Notes: a model not told the origin generated them from the letters alone. A DNA stretch of 64,000 nt from G965247475 sp965247475 (GCA_965247475.1 OZ252016.1:186001-250000), one strand, 5' to 3'. Positions 50,973 through 59,879 are shown, counted from the stretch's first letter. Numbers and translations are program-made.

Positions 50973-52523
50973 ATGATGGTCGCGAACCGTAGCGCAGTGG
51001 ACAAACTAAGCCGACGTCGGTTGTTGCGTCTGGCTGCCGTAGCCGGCGGAACGACGACCGTCGGCGTCCTCTTGGCAGCCTGTGGCGAGACGCAGATCGT
51101 CGAGCGGGTGGTCACCAGGGAAGTACCGGTCGAGAGGATCGTCGAGAAGGAAGTGCCGGTCGAGGTCGAGAAGATTGTGACCCGCGAGGTCGAGAAGATT
51201 GTGACCCGTGAGGTCGAGGTCGAGAGGGTCGTGACCCGCGAGGTCGAGGTCGAGGTCATCAAGGAGGTCCCCGCCATGCGGGAGACCGTCACGGTGCGCT
51301 GGCAAGAGGTGTGGGCCGACGTCTTCCAGGGGGTGATCGAAGACAAGATGATCCCTGGCTTCGAAGCGGAATTCCCATACATCAAGATCGAGAACGAGCG
51401 CATCGAACAGGCACAGATGTATGAGATCTACCTCACGCAGATCGCCGGCGGCGACCCGCCCGACGTGATCATGATCCAGGAATCGCGAGTGCCGCAGTTT
51501 GCGACGCGTCACGGCATCATCCCGCTTGATGCGTTCATCGCGAAGGCCGGCCTCGATGTGCCTGGCACCTTCTACGTGGGTGAGTGGCCCAAGGGGCAGT
51601 GGCTCGGGGTCCAGTACTCGCTGCCGCTCGACAATACCGGTGCCTGGTACCTGTTCTGGTGGGACAAGGATGCCTTCGCGGAAGTCGGACTGGATCCCGA
51701 CACACCGCCGGCGAACTGGACCGAACTCGAGGAGATGGCCCTCCAGCTCACCGTGAAGGAAGACGACGAGATCACGCGGCATGGCATGTTCGTACCGGAG
51801 ATGGCCGCGGGGGCAGGCACGGATCGCAGCTTCAAGGCCTGGCACTTCCCGGCGGGCGGCGACATGTTCACCGCGGACGCCAAGACCGTCTTGTTCGATG
51901 ACGACATCGGCCTGCGGAACGTCTCCTGGCAGTTCGACATGGTGCAAAAGATCAACGACGGTTGGGATAATGTGATTGGGTACATGGACGCGATCGGGGC
52001 TTCCCGAACCGCGTTCTACAACGGCAACCTGGCGATGCGAGTTGAGGGCGTGTGGTTTCTTGGCGTCATGCGCCGGGATGCACCCGACATCAATGCCGGC
52101 GTGACGCACCTGCCGTTCGACGACACCAACCCAAACGCGAAGCCACGCGCGATTTCGGACGACGGCTGGTCCTATGGGATGCCTACCGGCGCGCAGAACC
52201 TGGAAGAAGGCTGGGAGTGGTTGCGGTATCTGACCGCGGGCGAGGGCAACCTAACTTTCATGGGCAACTTGAAGCGGCCGTCATCGGTGCCCAAGTACAA
52301 CGATGACCCGATCTATCAAAGTGAGCCCCTGTGGGGCGACCTGAAGGCCACCCTGCCGTTGGTGGAGGCATCGCCGATAACCCCGGTGAACCCCGACATC
52401 GATCAGGTGCTGAAAGACGAGATGGAGTTGATGATGGCCGAGAAGAAATCGCCCGACGAGGCGCTCGCGGATATGGCCAGCCAGTCGCGGGAACTCATCG
52501 ATGACTTCTTTATGGAGCAGTAG
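50973..52523 (+). CDS. ABC transporter solute-binding lipoprotein (family 1, sugar-type)
   Basis: An extracellular binding protein (516 aa) for a sugar-like solute. A Tat-like leader (SRRRLLRL) ends in a lipobox (LLAAC, C37), so it is lipid-anchored. A stalk of about 50 residues of near-repeated VEKEV/TREVE units follows, then the SBP_bac_1 fold with DPPDVIMIQES and GDMFTADAKTVLFDD. A GGGGAGG ribosome-binding site 3 bp before ATG 50973 supports this start over GTG 50961. Two permease genes follow; there is no transport ATPase in the window. Confidence 0.9.
   Translation: MMVANRSAVDKLSRRRLLRLAAVAGGTTTVGVLLAACGETQIVERVVTREVPVERIVEKEVPVEVEKIVTREVEKIVTREVEVERVVTREVEVEVIKEVPAMRETVTVRWQEVWADVFQGVIEDKMIPGFEAEFPYIKIENERIEQAQMYEIYLTQIAGGDPPDVIMIQESRVPQFATRHGIIPLDAFIAKAGLDVPGTFYVGEWPKGQWLGVQYSLPLDNTGAWYLFWWDKDAFAEVGLDPDTPPANWTELEEMALQLTVKEDDEITRHGMFVPEMAAGAGTDRSFKAWHFPAGGDMFTADAKTVLFDDDIGLRNVSWQFDMVQKINDGWDNVIGYMDAIGASRTAFYNGNLAMRVEGVWFLGVMRRDAPDINAGVTHLPFDDTNPNAKPRAISDDGWSYGMPTGAQNLEEGWEWLRYLTAGEGNLTFMGNLKRPSSVPKYNDDPIYQSEPLWGDLKATLPLVEASPITPVNPDIDQVLKDEMELMMAEKKSPDEALADMASQSRELIDDFFMEQ
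51100..51280 (+). repeat. In-frame tandem repeats coding the lipoprotein stalk
   Basis: Imperfect units of GAGGTCGAGAAGATTGTGACC type, with one 21-bp unit duplicated exactly, code the alternating Val/Glu/Lys/Arg stalk after the lipid-anchored cysteine. Such stalks are common in Chloroflexota binding proteins. Confidence 0.75.
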
Positions 52524-52583
52524 TCCCGAACCACTCGGTCACTGCCACAGCGGATCGATCGGGAGACAGGCCCGAACGCGCAA

Positions 52584-53519
52584 GTGAGGCTCGTGCGGCC
52601 GCGAACGGCCGTGCGAGCCCCGCGCTGGACGGTCCGTCGCCGCGAGGCGGCCTGGGGTCTTGCGTTCATCGCGCCCTGGGCTGTTGGATTCCTGGTCTTT
52701 ACTCTGGGTCCGATGGTGGCAATCATCGCCTGGGGATTCACCGAATATGATGTTCTCCAGGCGCCTGAATTCGTCGGCCTGGAGAACTACGTCGAGATCT
52801 TCACCGACGACGACCTGTTCCTGAAGTCACTGGTCAACACAGCGGTCTACGTTGCGTTGCTCGTGCCGGCGCAAGTGGTCATCGGATTCCTACTGGCCGT
52901 GCTCGTCAATGCCAAGCTTCGCTTCGTCGCCATGTTTCGCGCCTTCTACTTTCTGCCGGCGGTCATGCCCCTCGTCGTCGCCTCGATCGTTTGGGCATGG
53001 GTGCTGCAACCTGAGATTGGGCTTCTCAAGTTCTTTCTCGAAGACACGCTCGGCGTCCCCTCCCCACGGTTCCTGGTTGACGAGTACTGGTCCAAGCCTG
53101 GACTGGTGATGCTCACGATCTGGTCTTCTATTGGCGTTCAGATGATCCTATTCCTGGCGGCTCTCCAGACGATTCCAACTGTCTTGTACGAATCCGCCGT
53201 CATCGACGGCGCGAGTCCTTTTCGCAAGTTGGTGCACATCACCGTGCCTCTGGTGTCGCCAACGACGTTCCTCGTCATTATTATCGGCATTATCAACTCG
53301 TTCCAGGTGTTTACCACGGCCTTTGTCCTTACCGCCGGCGGACCGCTGAACTCCACACTGTTCTACGTTCTCTACTTGTGGCGAAAGGCTTTCGTCTCAT
53401 TTGCCTTCGGATACGCTTCGGCGCTGGCAACCATCCTATTTGTCGTTATTCTTTTCTTTACGATCCTGTCGTTTTGGGTGTCACGCCGCCTCGTCCACTA
53501 TGAGCAGGCCGACTCGTGA
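52584..53519 (+). CDS. ABC sugar permease (MalF/UgpA type)
   Basis: A membrane subunit of the carbohydrate ABC importer (311 aa, six helices). The N-terminal helix is WGLAFIAPWAVGFLVFTLGP. The coupling-loop EAA-type motif is YESAVIDGASPFRKLVHITVPLVSP. It starts at GTG 52584, 60 bp after the binding protein, and its stop overlaps the next permease start by 4 bp (GTGA). Confidence 0.9.
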   Translation: MRLVRPRTAVRAPRWTVRRREAAWGLAFIAPWAVGFLVFTLGPMVAIIAWGFTEYDVLQAPEFVGLENYVEIFTDDDLFLKSLVNTAVYVALLVPAQVVIGFLLAVLVNAKLRFVAMFRAFYFLPAVMPLVVASIVWAWVLQPEIGLLKFFLEDTLGVPSPRFLVDEYWSKPGLVMLTIWSSIGVQMILFLAALQTIPTVLYESAVIDGASPFRKLVHITVPLVSPTTFLVIIIGIINSFQVFTTAFVLTAGGPLNSTLFYVLYLWRKAFVSFAFGYASALATILFVVILFFTILSFWVSRRLVHYEQADS

Positions 53520-54628
53520 TAGCCACACTTGTTTGGCTTGGCTTTGTTGTCCTTGGCGGGAACTCGATTGGTCAACAGCAAACCCCAATAGGTATTACGT
53601 CCGGCCAGCTGCTTTGGGGGATCGTGATAGGGGCCAACTGGATTGTGGATCTGACTGGCGCTGCGTGGCTGATCAGCCCGCGGATGCCCAGTCGGATCGG
53701 TCCGAAAGGACGAAGCCGATTGGCGTCGGCGATTCGGTATGAGCTGCTGGTGGCAATTGCGGTCCTGTGTCTGATCCCTTTCCTTTGGATGGTCTCGACT
53801 TCGCTAAAGACGCTGCCGGAAACCTACGAAGTGGACCCGTATCTGTTGTTCCCACGGGAAATTCAATTCGGCAATTACCCCTACCTCTTTACCTTTGAGC
53901 GGTTCAATATCGGGCAGCTCTTCAAGAACACTGGGCTGATGACCGGTGTCAACTTGGTGGCGAATGTGGGCATTGCGGCCTTAGTGGGTTACGCGTTCGC
54001 TCGCTTGAGGTTTCCGGGTCGGAACGTCCTCTTCATGCTGGTGCTTAGCGGCCTCATGGTCCCCTTTGTGGTCCGCATCCTTCCGCTGTTCGTGCTGTTC
54101 TCGGGGAACACCTTCGTCTGGCAGGACGTGCTTGGGAAAGTGTTTACGTGGACGCCGTTCTTCGAGTCGAAGAGTTGGGCGCAGAATACATACCTCCCGC
54201 TCGTGGTTCCGGAGTTCTTTGGGGCGGGTGGTGGTAGCGCGCTGTACATCTTCATCATGCGGCAGTACTTCTTGACGATTCCTGAGGAGCTGATCGAGGC
54301 CGGTAGAATCGACGGCGCCTCGGAGTTTGCAATATGGCGGCGCATTGTCATTCCTCAGGCGATGCCGGCCATGGTCGCGGTCGCGATCCTCAGCCTCCAG
54401 GGCTCGTGGGGCGCGTTCCTGGAGCCGCTTATCTTCCTCCGCAGGGTGGACCTGCACACGCTCTCTATCTGGCTGGCGAGCTTCCGCAGCATCGAGGGCG
54501 AAAGCGCCATCCAGTGGCACCTAGGAATGGCCGGAGGTGTTCTCGTGACGATTCCGATTTTTGTCCTGTTCCTGTTGTTTCAGCGATATTTCATAGCGGG
54601 CATCTCGCTTTCCGGTATCAAGGGCTAG
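53516..54628 (+). CDS. ABC sugar permease (MalG/UgpE type) with N-terminal extension
   Basis: The second membrane subunit (370 aa). The standard permease begins near residue 75 (YELLVAIAVLCLIPFLWMVSTSLK), and the EAA-type loop is EELIEAGRIDGASEFAIWRRIVIPQAMP. About 70 extra N-terminal residues include two hydrophobic segments (TLVWLGFVVLGG and LLWGIVIGANWIVDLTGAAWLI), making it longer than usual MalG (about 280-300 aa). It starts with GTG 53516. The gene is visibly richer in A/T at wobble positions than the housekeeping genes. Confidence 0.88.
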   Translation: MIATLVWLGFVVLGGNSIGQQQTPIGITSGQLLWGIVIGANWIVDLTGAAWLISPRMPSRIGPKGRSRLASAIRYELLVAIAVLCLIPFLWMVSTSLKTLPETYEVDPYLLFPREIQFGNYPYLFTFERFNIGQLFKNTGLMTGVNLVANVGIAALVGYAFARLRFPGRNVLFMLVLSGLMVPFVVRILPLFVLFSGNTFVWQDVLGKVFTWTPFFESKSWAQNTYLPLVVPEFFGAGGGSALYIFIMRQYFLTIPEELIEAGRIDGASEFAIWRRIVIPQAMPAMVAVAILSLQGSWGAFLEPLIFLRRVDLHTLSIWLASFRSIEGESAIQWHLGMAGGVLVTIPIFVLFLLFQRYFIAGISLSGIKG

Positions 54629-54638
54629 AGGAGCGCAC

Positions 54639-54965
54639 ATGGTACGAGACAGCAACGTCGCGGTCGTCGAGCGAAACGTGTGGTGGGATGGTGAGTTCGA
54701 AATCGAACCGTACGAGGTCGGCTGGGCGTCCGAGGCGCTTGGCTTTCTTCACGTACTGGAGACCGAGGGCGCCGCGCCGGGCATCGATCTTCGGGTGCAG
54801 ATTTCGGCGGACGGCATCCACTGGGCCGATGAAGGGAGGGGTATAGCCGGACCCATGCAGCCGGGTCTGAGCTTTGTGCGCGTTTCCGAGTTCGGGAGTT
54901 GGTTGCGTGTTGTCGGAACCACGAGCGACCGGCTAAAGATCATCTTTTCGTGGTCGCTCAAGTAG
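54639..54965 (+). CDS. Unknown protein in transporter operon, 108 aa
   Basis: A small acidic protein with alternating hydrophobic residues, suggesting all-beta structure (FLHVLETEGAAPGIDLRVQISADGIHW, FVRVSEFGSWLRVVG). No signal peptide, no membrane helix, no recognised family. A good ribosome-binding site (AGAGGAG) precedes the ATG, 10 bp after the permease. The pattern could be a small carbohydrate-binding-like or cupin-like fold. Confidence 0.65.
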   Translation: MVRDSNVAVVERNVWWDGEFEIEPYEVGWASEALGFLHVLETEGAAPGIDLRVQISADGIHWADEGRGIAGPMQPGLSFVRVSEFGSWLRVVGTTSDRLKIIFSWSLK

Positions 54966-55054
54966 GTATACGCTGAAGAACCAGGCTGGGCGCGGATCGC
55001 ACATAGGTAGGCGAGCTCGATCGCCCATGACCGACCGATGAGGAGTCTGCCCAC

Positions 55055-55927
55055 ATGGACGTATCCGCACTGATGCGCGCCGATCCTGCGCTTGGGAAGT
55101 TCGAGCCGCTTCCTCGCATCATCGTGTACGACGATTTCAACCGCGGGCTGTGTGGTTGGACACAATTGATTGGCAACTATGAGGACACGCTCGACAACGT
55201 TCGAAACTGTGAAGACGCGCGGCCGCCGATGCTCTCGTCGGCGCCAATGTTCGATATCGGATCGCATGGCGCTATGGAGGGCACCTATTCGATGAAGATC
55301 GCGACGCGCCCCCAGGCTGGGCACTCTGCGTTTGCGGTCAAGCGAATGACGTGGCAGCGGCTTGGCGTGATTCAGCTCGAGGCCTTCTTCACGTATACCG
55401 TGGAGGCGTCGAAGCTCACGCTGGGTGATGAGGATTTTCGCGCCCTCACGATGGAGATGGATATCCAAGGTGACGCCGAGGATCGGGGCCTGCGGGCGCT
55501 TCCCGCGATCCGTTATCACAATTCACAGGAAGGCGAGCTTCGCCGACGATGGCAGATTCGCGCCAAACACCTCGCTCCCAAGGTGAAGACCGGGTCCAGC
55601 GGCAAGGCGTCGGCGGGATCTGGCCATCCACTGCGTCCCGATGAGTTCGAGGATATCCCGGATTCCCATCAGCCACTTTGCTACAACGAGATTGCAACCA
55701 AAATCAACTGGCACTATGCCCGGTGGCTCGTGGATCTCGACCGGCTGCAGATGTTGGAGTTTCAGTGCAATGATAGAGTGTACGATGTCCGTGGTCGTGC
55801 ACCCGTCACCGGTTCGGCGGAATCGAATCTTGCGTACCTGATGAATCTCTCCTTTGCGGTAGAGGCGGATGCGGATCGGCGCTGTTTTCTCTACATCGAC
55901 TCGGTGTTGCTGTCAGCTGAGCAGTAG
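55055..55927 (+). CDS. Unknown protein in transporter operon, 290 aa
   Basis: A 290-aa protein without signal peptide or membrane helix. The opening IIVYDDFNRGLCGWTQLIGNYED and the later SYSMKIATRP-like segment, followed by FFTYTVEASKL and FAVEADADRRCFLYIDSVLL, give a beta-sandwich (jelly-roll) impression as in carbohydrate-binding modules. I recognise no family with certainty; DUF6772 is a possible match. A GAGGAG ribosome-binding site precedes the ATG. Confidence 0.7.
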   Translation: MDVSALMRADPALGKFEPLPRIIVYDDFNRGLCGWTQLIGNYEDTLDNVRNCEDARPPMLSSAPMFDIGSHGAMEGTYSMKIATRPQAGHSAFAVKRMTWQRLGVIQLEAFFTYTVEASKLTLGDEDFRALTMEMDIQGDAEDRGLRALPAIRYHNSQEGELRRRWQIRAKHLAPKVKTGSSGKASAGSGHPLRPDEFEDIPDSHQPLCYNEIATKINWHYARWLVDLDRLQMLEFQCNDRVYDVRGRAPVTGSAESNLAYLMNLSFAVEADADRRCFLYIDSVLLSAEQ

Positions 55928-55953
55928 GTGGCACGGCAGGACGGCGGTAAGTG

Positions 55954-57369
55954 ATGCCGGTTGAGCTGAGCATCGAAGGTGAGCGCTCGCATGATGTCGT
56001 CGTCGTGGGCAGCGGCGCCGGCGGCTGGAGCGCGGCGCTTGCGGCGGCGCGCGCCGGTGCGAACACGCTGCTGGTCGAGCGCCGGGGACACATGGGCGGC
56101 ACGTCGGCTTCGGGGCTGTCGCTGCTGGGGTTTCACAACAACGACTACGAGCGTGTCGTGGGCGGGATCGCCCATGAGCTGGTCGAAGAGCTCGTGGCTG
56201 CTGGGGGGAGCACTGGCTACGAACTGACGCCCATGTGGCACAACTCGCTCGTACCCGTGGACCCCGTCATCATCAAATCCGTCATTCTTGGTCTGCTGGA
56301 AGATGCGGGCGTTGAGCTGCTGCTTCATGCGCAGATCATTGGCGTCGAGGTCTTGGACGGCCAAATAACGGGTGTCGTCTGCCAAAAGAAGTCTGGGCGT
56401 GAGCTCGTGCGGGCCGCGGTTTTTGTCGATGCGAGCGGCGATGCGGAAGTCGCCCACATGGCGGGCGCGCCCACCCAGCGCGGCAAGGGCGAGACTCATG
56501 AGATGCAGCCGCCCACCTTGCTCTTCAGGATTGGCAACGTCAACGAACGACGGCTGCGCGACTACCTAAAGGCCCACCCGGATGAGTTCGCCAACTGGCG
56601 TATGAAGCCCGGCGAGGCGGTCACCCCGGAGTTCCTGGAGGTGACTGACAACTTCTTGATCATGCCCCGGCTCCTGGACGAAGCACGCGCCACTGGTGAG
56701 TATGATTCCCCGATCGATCGGATCATGTTCGCACTGCTCCCAAATTCGCGTGACGTGCTGGTCAACATGCTGCGTGGATATCGGGTTGACGGCCGGCGCT
56801 CGGAGAGCATGACCGAGGCCGTGCGCACGCTTCGACGCGGCCTTGTTCCGCTGTTCCAGTTCATCAAACGCCACGTCCCGGGCTTTGAGGACGCCTTTCT
56901 CGCCGACGCCGACACCGAGGTGTTGCTGCGTGAGACGCGCCGGATCGTTGGCCACTACGTGCTCACGGCTGACGATGTTCTCGACGGCAGGCAGTTCGAC
57001 GACAGCATCGGTGTTGGCGCGTACTACATCGATATCCACAACCCCGACGACCCGCACGCATCCTGCCGGATGATCGACCATCCGTACGGCATCCCCTATC
57101 GCTGTCTCGTGCCGCTCGAGGTCGAGGGCTTGCTCGCGGCGGGGCGGTGCATCTCCATGACGCACGAGGCCGCGGGATCCGCGCGGGTGATGGCCCAGTG
57201 CATGGCCATGGGCCAGGCGGCGGGCGTGGGGGCCGCGCTGTGCGTGGAGCAGCAGACAGTCCCCAGCGATCTCGATCCACGCGCGCTTCGTCAGCGGCTC
57301 CTGGAAGCGCGCGCCATCTTGGACTGGCCGCCCGATCCGGGTGGAGGCGTGGAGTCTGTGGCGCGGTGA
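55954..57369 (+). CDS. FAD-dependent oxidoreductase (PF12831-type)
   Basis: A flavoprotein of 471 aa. The N-terminal Rossmann GSGAGGWSAALAAARAGANTLLVERRGHMGGTS binds FAD. The C-terminal block EVEGLLAAGRCISMTHEAAGSARVMAQCMAMGQAAGVGAAL is typical of FAD_oxidored proteins common in Planctomycetes and Chloroflexota. GTG 55951 is an alternative start. The substrate is unknown; position suggests it oxidises the compound imported by the neighbouring ABC system. The stop overlaps the SDR start by 4 bp. Confidence 0.87.
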   Translation: MPVELSIEGERSHDVVVVGSGAGGWSAALAAARAGANTLLVERRGHMGGTSASGLSLLGFHNNDYERVVGGIAHELVEELVAAGGSTGYELTPMWHNSLVPVDPVIIKSVILGLLEDAGVELLLHAQIIGVEVLDGQITGVVCQKKSGRELVRAAVFVDASGDAEVAHMAGAPTQRGKGETHEMQPPTLLFRIGNVNERRLRDYLKAHPDEFANWRMKPGEAVTPEFLEVTDNFLIMPRLLDEARATGEYDSPIDRIMFALLPNSRDVLVNMLRGYRVDGRRSESMTEAVRTLRRGLVPLFQFIKRHVPGFEDAFLADADTEVLLRETRRIVGHYVLTADDVLDGRQFDDSIGVGAYYIDIHNPDDPHASCRMIDHPYGIPYRCLVPLEVEGLLAAGRCISMTHEAAGSARVMAQCMAMGQAAGVGAALCVEQQTVPSDLDPRALRQRLLEARAILDWPPDPGGGVESVAR

Positions 57370-58160
57370 GCCCAAGCCTCGATTCCGCTGGAATCGCCGG
57401 ACTCTTTGACCTATCTGGTCGGTTGGCGGTGGTCACCGGCGCGGCATCGGGCCTCGGCCGCGCAATCGCTCAGGGCTTGAGCGTATTCGGCGCGTCTGTC
57501 GCGCTGATCGACGTGGACCGGGAAGGGCTTGCCGCTGCTGCGGCCGAGATTGGCGGTGGCGGCGGCACGGCGCGGGTCTACGAAGCCGACGCAAGGGATG
57601 AAGCCGCCATGGCCTCGGCTGCGGCTGCGATTGAGAACGAGCTGGGCACGCCGCAGATCTTGATGAACGTAGCTGGCATCTCACGGTGGGCCCAAACCGA
57701 CCAGGCGGACCTGCTCGGTTGGCGCGACGTGATCGACGTGAACCTGGTTGGAGTCTTCATCGGCTGCAAGACCTTTGGATCACTGATGGTGGCAGCGCGG
57801 TGCGGGAGCATCGTCAACATGGCCAGCATCGCGGCGTTCGGCTCGGTTGGAACCGGGAGTACCTCGTACAGCGCCAGCAAGGCGGGCGTTGTGGGGCTGA
57901 CGCACGAACTCGCCGTCGAGTGGGCGCCCAGTGGCGTTCGCGTGAACGCGCTGGCCCCGGCCTGGTTCGACACGCCAATGGTGCAACGTGGCCGTGAACT
58001 GCGCGGCGTCGGCGTCGAGTACTACACATCGCGCGTTCCGATGGGCCGCATGGGTGAGCCGTGGGAAATCGTTGGTCCGGCGGTGTTCCTGGCGTCGGAC
58101 GGATCGTCGATGGTGACGGGCCACACGCTCGCCGTCGACGGGGGATTCTTGTCGTGGTAG
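57366..58160 (+). CDS. Short-chain dehydrogenase/reductase (SDR)
   Basis: A classical SDR (264 aa) from GTG 57366. It has the cofactor motif TGAASGLG, MNVAG with the structural Asn, and catalytic Ser (NMASIAAFGS) and Tyr-Lys (SYSASKAG). The PG/VRVNALAPAWFDTPM and C-terminal TGHTLAVDGGF blocks are typical. An Asp after the second beta strand (LIDVDRE) predicts NAD(H). It is co-translated with the FAD oxidoreductase, so the two may act in sequence on a polyol or sugar. The open frame upstream to 57147 is shadow. Confidence 0.9.
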   Translation: MSPSLDSAGIAGLFDLSGRLAVVTGAASGLGRAIAQGLSVFGASVALIDVDREGLAAAAAEIGGGGGTARVYEADARDEAAMASAAAAIENELGTPQILMNVAGISRWAQTDQADLLGWRDVIDVNLVGVFIGCKTFGSLMVAARCGSIVNMASIAAFGSVGTGSTSYSASKAGVVGLTHELAVEWAPSGVRVNALAPAWFDTPMVQRGRELRGVGVEYYTSRVPMGRMGEPWEIVGPAVFLASDGSSMVTGHTLAVDGGFLSW

Positions 58161-58233
58161 GCGGGGTGTCCTGGGGTCGGATGCGATTGGCAACGGCGGC
58201 ATCGAGCATGAGCGTGGGATTGGGGCGAACTCT

Positions 58234-59664
58234 ATGAATGTGATTCTTGCGGTCTCGGACACCCTGCGGCGCGACTTCCTGAGCTTTCACGGCAACGACT
58301 GGATCCGTACACCGAATCTCGAGGGATTGGCCGCCGAATCGACGGTCTTCGACAACTTCTACGTAGGCAACTTCCCGTCGCTCGAGGTCCGCATGGATCT
58401 CGTGACCGGCCGCCACACGATCGCCTACTACGACTGGTCACCGCTGCCGCCCGATGAGGTCGTGATCGCCGAGATGCTGGGCGAGGCGGGCTATACGACC
58501 ATGCTGATCTGCGATCATCCGGCCCTATTCGTCGACGGGAACAACTTCGGGCGCGGTTACGCCGGCAACGAATGGGTCCGCGGACAATCGATCGACCGCT
58601 GGAAGACCGCGCCAAAGAACCCACCGCTGCCCTGCGCGCCCGACAAGATCTTGCGCGGCCCCGAATACCTCAAACCCTACCTGCGCAACGTCGCCGGTCG
58701 GCGTCACGAGGAGGACTACAGCGCCGCACGGGTGGGGATCGAAGCCGGTCGCTGGCTCGAGGACAACCTGGACAACCAGCCGTTCTTCCTGCACCTCGAG
58801 TTCTTCGATCCGCACGAGCCGTTCGACCCACCGCGCCACTACGTCGATGCTTACGATCCCGGCTACGCGGGCGATGACGTGATCATGCCGCGCTATGAGC
58901 CATGGGCCGATTTCATGACCGAGCGCGAGCTGGAGCACACGCGGGCCCTCTATGCCGGCGAAGTGACCATGGTGGACACCTGGTTCGGTCACGTGCTCGA
59001 CCGGTTGGCCGAGCTCGGGCTGGCCGAGAACACCGTGGTGATCTTCATGTCCGACCACGGCTACTACTTGGGCGAGCGCGGCTGGATCGGCAAGAGCCGT
59101 TTCAAGGGTGACAGCGGCCATCGCCTGCCCCTGTACGAGGAGATCGTGCACATTCCACTGCTCGTGCGCGTTCCCGGCGCCGCGCCCGCGCGGGTCGATC
59201 CGCTCGTGCAGGTGGCAGACATCGCGCCCACAATCCTCGACCTGTGCGGGGCCAAGCCCGCTCCCACCCACCAGGGGCGGTCGTTCCGCCGCATGCTCGA
59301 GGGCGACACGGCGCCACTCCGAGAATTCGCGCTCTCGGGGACCGGCGTCCATCAGAGGGGACGCTACCGGCCGGCAACGATCACGACCGCGGAATGGTCG
59401 CTCATCCACTCCGGCAAAGTACTCGCTGCGGACGAGCCCGCCGTCTCCCGGAAGGTCGACAACGTCGCGCGGTATGAAATCCCGCCCGATCCCGTCCCCG
59501 GCCCCGAGCTCTTTCACCTGCCAACGGATCCGGGCCAGCAGATCAATCGCATTGAGAGCGATGCAGTGATCGCCCAGGAACTCGTGGACCGCTACGTGGC
59601 GTTCCTTCGGGGCCTAGGCGTATCTGACAGCGCCCTTGAGCTGCGGGGGGCTGTGAGGCTCTGA
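58234..59664 (+). CDS. Sulfatase-like hydrolase without the formylglycine cysteine
   Basis: A 476-aa alkaline-phosphatase-superfamily hydrolase. Metal ligands are seen in VSDTLRRD and SDHGYYLGERGWIGKS, and a LEFFDPHEPFD region matches sulfatases. The catalytic CxPSR signature is replaced: in the aligned place is S49-L-E-V-R53, followed by MDLVTGR. It lacks the Cys normally converted to formylglycine. It may use Ser directly as nucleophile, as in phosphodiesterase-like relatives, or act as a phosphohydrolase. It has no signal peptide and is the last gene of the island's transporter-oxidoreductase run. Confidence 0.85.
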   Translation: MNVILAVSDTLRRDFLSFHGNDWIRTPNLEGLAAESTVFDNFYVGNFPSLEVRMDLVTGRHTIAYYDWSPLPPDEVVIAEMLGEAGYTTMLICDHPALFVDGNNFGRGYAGNEWVRGQSIDRWKTAPKNPPLPCAPDKILRGPEYLKPYLRNVAGRRHEEDYSAARVGIEAGRWLEDNLDNQPFFLHLEFFDPHEPFDPPRHYVDAYDPGYAGDDVIMPRYEPWADFMTERELEHTRALYAGEVTMVDTWFGHVLDRLAELGLAENTVVIFMSDHGYYLGERGWIGKSRFKGDSGHRLPLYEEIVHIPLLVRVPGAAPARVDPLVQVADIAPTILDLCGAKPAPTHQGRSFRRMLEGDTAPLREFALSGTGVHQRGRYRPATITTAEWSLIHSGKVLAADEPAVSRKVDNVARYEIPPDPVPGPELFHLPTDPGQQINRIESDAVIAQELVDRYVAFLRGLGVSDSALELRGAVRL

Positions 59665-59684
59665 TCTCGCCCGCGAGCGGCTGG

Positions 59685-59717
59685 CCGACGTTCCCTCGGG
59701 CGGTCCGAGGGCGTCGG
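59685..59717 (+). terminator. Hairpin terminator-like structure after the sulfatase-like gene
   Basis: Two-part stem: CCGACG with CGTCGG outside, and CCCTCGG with CCGAGGG inside, separated by a 2-nt bulge and a 5-nt loop. It begins 21 bp after the stop. There is no T-run, so it is terminator-like in shape only. Confidence 0.45.
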
Positions 59718-59850
59718 AACATACAGGGCTTTCGGCCGGAATAGCGACGGGGCGGGGATCACAACGACCCGCCATCGGCCCGCGGGGCGGCGGCTGGGAG
59801 GGCGTTACCAGTGCGCTGCAGGCGCCCGGTCTCGGCGGCTTCCACGGGGC

Positions 59851-59879
59851 GGCCCGCGCACGACCTGCGCGCGCGGGCC
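59851..59879 (-). terminator. GC hairpin downstream of the minus-strand membrane genes
   Basis: Arms GGCCCGCGC and GCGCGGGCC (9 bp) with an 11-nt loop, about 107 bp beyond the stop at 59987. No T-run is present; a terminator role is weakly supported. Confidence 0.3.

Noticed and set aside
51100..51280. Regular repeats that could suggest a CRISPR-like array
   Set aside because: Units are contiguous, in frame and encode the lipoprotein stalk; there are no unique spacers.
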